A DNA stretch of 6,110 nt from Acidobacteriota bacterium (lineage in GTDB: Bacteria > Acidobacteriota > Vicinamibacteria > Vicinamibacterales > UBA2999). Below are positions 5,936 to 6,110 of this stretch, piece by piece. The number at the start of each line of letters is the position of its first letter. Positions within the stretch are counted from its first letter, which is position 1. The DNA lies in NCBI GenBank assembly GCA_020851835.1, contig JADZBZ010000250.1, forward strand, positions 1-6,110, read 5' to 3'. A program made the position numbers and the translations under genes. The notes under the pieces were generated by a model that was given only the letters and a program-made list of their open reading frames with translations, searched no databases and was not told where the DNA came from.

Positions 5936-6110
5936 GGGATGACCCGGCTCAGACCCGCTACGAACGTCTCGGTCCAGCTCACAGCCGACGCTTCATCCAG
6001 GTGATCGCCATCGTGGGTGCGGAGCCAGCCCGGATCCGCCTCGACGAACGGCACGTGCAGGAGGTCCGCAAACAGGGCGGGCCCTCCGCCGAGCGGCATG
6101 GGCGTGGGCA
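5932..6110 (-). CDS. Probable SGNH/GDSL-type hydrolase or acetyltransferase partner (partial, C-terminal 58 residues)
   Basis: An open frame enters from the right edge and ends at TGA (5932-5934), sharing GTGA with the acyltransferase start. The 58 residues contain LLHVPFVEAD and then THDGDHLDEASA. The latter matches block V of SGNH hydrolases and related O-acetyltransferases, where Asp-x-x-His supplies two residues of the Ser-His-Asp triad and is followed by L and a small-residue pair (SA). The short WTETFVAGL helix to the C-terminus is also usual. The catalytic Ser, and the Gly and Asn of blocks II and III, would lie beyond the window. MBOAT proteins of the AlgI/PatA type are commonly encoded next to SGNH-fold partners that complete transfer of the acyl group to a periplasmic glycan, which supports this call. 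The family call rests on one short motif plus context. Confidence 0.7.
   Translation of the reverse strand, partial: PTPMPLGGGPALFADLLHVPFVEADPGWLRTHDGDHLDEASAVSWTETFVAGLSRVIP

Overview
This is a GC-rich, gene-dense bacterial window. It holds seven protein-coding genes (two cut by the window edges) and no RNA gene, insertion sequence or CRISPR array that I can see. The outer-membrane-type beta-barrel, MlaE permease, PilT-class ATPase and AlgI-type acyltransferase indicate a diderm (Gram-negative-type) bacterium. The high GC, five GTG starts out of the six visible or chosen starts that are not ATG-with-strong-SD, and this gene mix would fit an Acidobacteriota lineage such as Vicinamibacteria, but that assignment is a guess without a database search.

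Left block (minus strand, 2798 to 1): a PilT/PilU-like retraction ATPase, an 88-bp gap containing two inverted repeats, a secreted BON-domain protein with a predicted C-terminal beta-barrel, and, 14 bp further on, the start of an MlaE/YrbE-type ABC permease that runs off the left edge. The last two look like one operon concerned with the outer membrane, possibly lipid trafficking.

Middle block (plus strand, 2853 to 3717): an ECF sigma factor followed 4 bp later by an 83-residue soluble zinc-finger anti-sigma protein, a standard sigma/anti-sigma pair. It is divergent from the PilT-like gene across a 54-bp gap and converges on the right block across a 38-bp gap.

Right block (minus strand, 6110 to 3756): the C-terminus of a probable SGNH hydrolase, a full-length AlgI-like MBOAT O-acyltransferase overlapping it by 4 bp (GTGA), and a TerC-family membrane protein after a 29-bp gap. 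The first two are the usual pairing for O-acylation of a cell-surface or secreted glycan. TerC proteins are associated with metal (manganese) export, and its place behind an acylation pair is the less usual part.

I found no convincing undescribed system. The most promising leads are the BON-barrel/MlaE pairing and the acyltransferase/TerC linkage. The two genes lacking any Shine-Dalgarno sequence (sigma factor and TerC) each have a -10-like box 8 to 10 bp before their GTG, which suggests leaderless transcripts.
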